A stretch of 6,799 nucleotides of DNA, from the NCBI GenBank assembly GCA_937906765.1, contig CALCUV010000094.1, forward strand, positions 1-6,799, given 5' to 3'. The notes beneath the pieces were generated by a model. That model had not been told where the DNA came from, did not search any database, and saw nothing but the letters and a program-made list of their open reading frames with translations. Position numbers and translations under genes: made by a program. Shown piece by piece: positions 6,431-6,799 of this stretch. Origin of the DNA: an uncultured Prevotella sp. GTDB lineage: Bacteria; Bacteroidota; Bacteroidia; Bacteroidales; Bacteroidaceae. Position 1 is the stretch's first letter; the number at the start of each line of letters is the position of its first letter.

Positions 6431-6613
6431 ACTTTATTATCTAAAGTAAAAGATTCTGTGTTAAACGTAGGAAAGAAAATTGCATTTAAGTGGACTGAAA
6501 GTGTTATTAATAGTGAATTTTTAGCTATTATTGATTCATTAGGTGAAGATATTAATAAGTTATATAGTAAACAAGATTTGCTAGTTGAAAGTCAAGGTGA
6601 TCAAAATGCTTAA
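6410..6613 (+). CDS. Small hypothetical protein, low-GC segment, possibly lacking its true N-terminus
   Basis: I do not recognise this protein. The open frame continues upstream to 6359, but that part covers the murE terminator hairpin and is unlikely to be coding. A TTG at 6410-6412 is the first plausible start and gives 67 residues: a Lys-rich beginning, then an amphipathic, mostly helical stretch (KVKDSVLNVGKKIAFKW, then SEFLAIIDSLGEDINKLY) and a polar end with SQGDQNA. No Shine-Dalgarno precedes the TTG, and no ATG exists in frame, so the real start may have been lost at the junction. There is no signal peptide or clear membrane helix. It overlaps the next gene by 8 bases (stop 6611-6613, next ATG at 6606), which suggests translational coupling and a shared operon. 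Confidence 0.5.
   Translation: MLKKEKNTLLSKVKDSVLNVGKKIAFKWTESVINSEFLAIIDSLGEDINKLYSKQDLLVESQGDQNA
6595..6601 (+). promoter_or_regulatory. Shine-Dalgarno site of the last gene
   Basis: AGGTGAT is complementary to the 3' end of 16S rRNA and lies four bases before the ATG at 6606. It decides that start and shows a Firmicutes-style initiation signal, unlike the Bacteroidetes starts at 680 and 3004. It lies inside the end of the upstream gene. Confidence 0.6.
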
Positions 6614-6799
6614 GATTACCCTTTTAGACATTTCAATTGGAAACATTACAAACTTAATTATTGGAATTACTTTTGGCTTTTTCGTTATGATTATTTTAAG
6701 TTGTGCCATCATTTCTAAGAAAATGAAAAAATATAACGAAAATGATAATATTAGAAATATCTCTATTTCTGCTTATGAAGATTTCTATTTAAAGAAATA
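6606..6799 (+). CDS. Hypothetical small membrane protein, N-terminal part, runs off the window
   Basis: The frame is open from the ATG at 6606 to the window edge (64 codons plus two bases). The protein starts MLKITLLDISIGNITN and has one strong hydrophobic segment at about residues 17-36 (LIIGITFGFFVMIILSCAII), followed by a basic stretch SKKMKKYNEN, so the N-terminus is probably outside and the rest cytoplasmic by the positive-inside rule. The visible tail (NIRNISISAYEDFYLKK) has no motif I recognise. A good Shine-Dalgarno supports the start, and the 8-base overlap with the gene before it indicates coupled translation. Very A+T-rich codons suit a low-GC Firmicute, a Mollicutes relative or one of their mobile elements; the sequence does not decide which. 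Confidence 0.6.
   Translation, partial: MLKITLLDISIGNITNLIIGITFGFFVMIILSCAIISKKMKKYNENDNIRNISISAYEDFYLKK

Overview
The window looks like three unrelated pieces of DNA joined end to end. Most of it (1 to about 5090) is Bacteroidales, probably Prevotellaceae-like. The evidence is a C10 (streptopain-type) protease, a subtilase with a type IX secretion C-terminal tail, start codons without Shine-Dalgarno sites, a TAnnTTTG-type -7 box, and a TyrS C-terminus of the Bacteroidetes type. From about 5090 to 6410 the sequence is a Clostridia-like murE lacking its 5' end, followed by its own intrinsic terminator. From about 6410 to the end the GC content drops to roughly a quarter (hand count), and two small overlapping genes appear, the second with a Firmicutes-style Shine-Dalgarno. 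The simplest reading is a chimeric metagenomic contig rather than a natural gene order.

Layout of the Bacteroidales part: the 5' end of a secreted C10 peptidase gene runs leftward off the edge (1-420). A 259-base divergent intergenic region follows, with a candidate promoter in each direction, a 17-base inverted repeat and a leader of about 117 bases. Next is a full-length secreted S8 subtilase (680-2845). A 158-base spacer holds a tandem array of nonamers built on CTATAG. Then come a SulP-family anion transporter with a STAS domain (3004-4722), a strong hairpin terminator, a second CTATAG array, and the last 70 codons of tyrS on the minus strand (4888 to about 5100), converging on sulP.

The two proteases form a divergent pair of exported enzymes, plausibly for extracellular protein breakdown. 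SulP and TyrS are ordinary housekeeping or transport genes with no visible link to the proteases. murE (peptidoglycan precursor synthesis) and the low-GC pair have no functional relation to the rest and should not be read as neighbours.

The most interesting biological signal is the pair of period-9 CTATAGNNN arrays. Each begins 12-20 bases downstream of a stop codon (the S8 gene on +, tyrS on -). They can fold into hairpins, and the first is almost entirely enclosed by a 10-bp inverted repeat. I found no convincing new multi-gene system.
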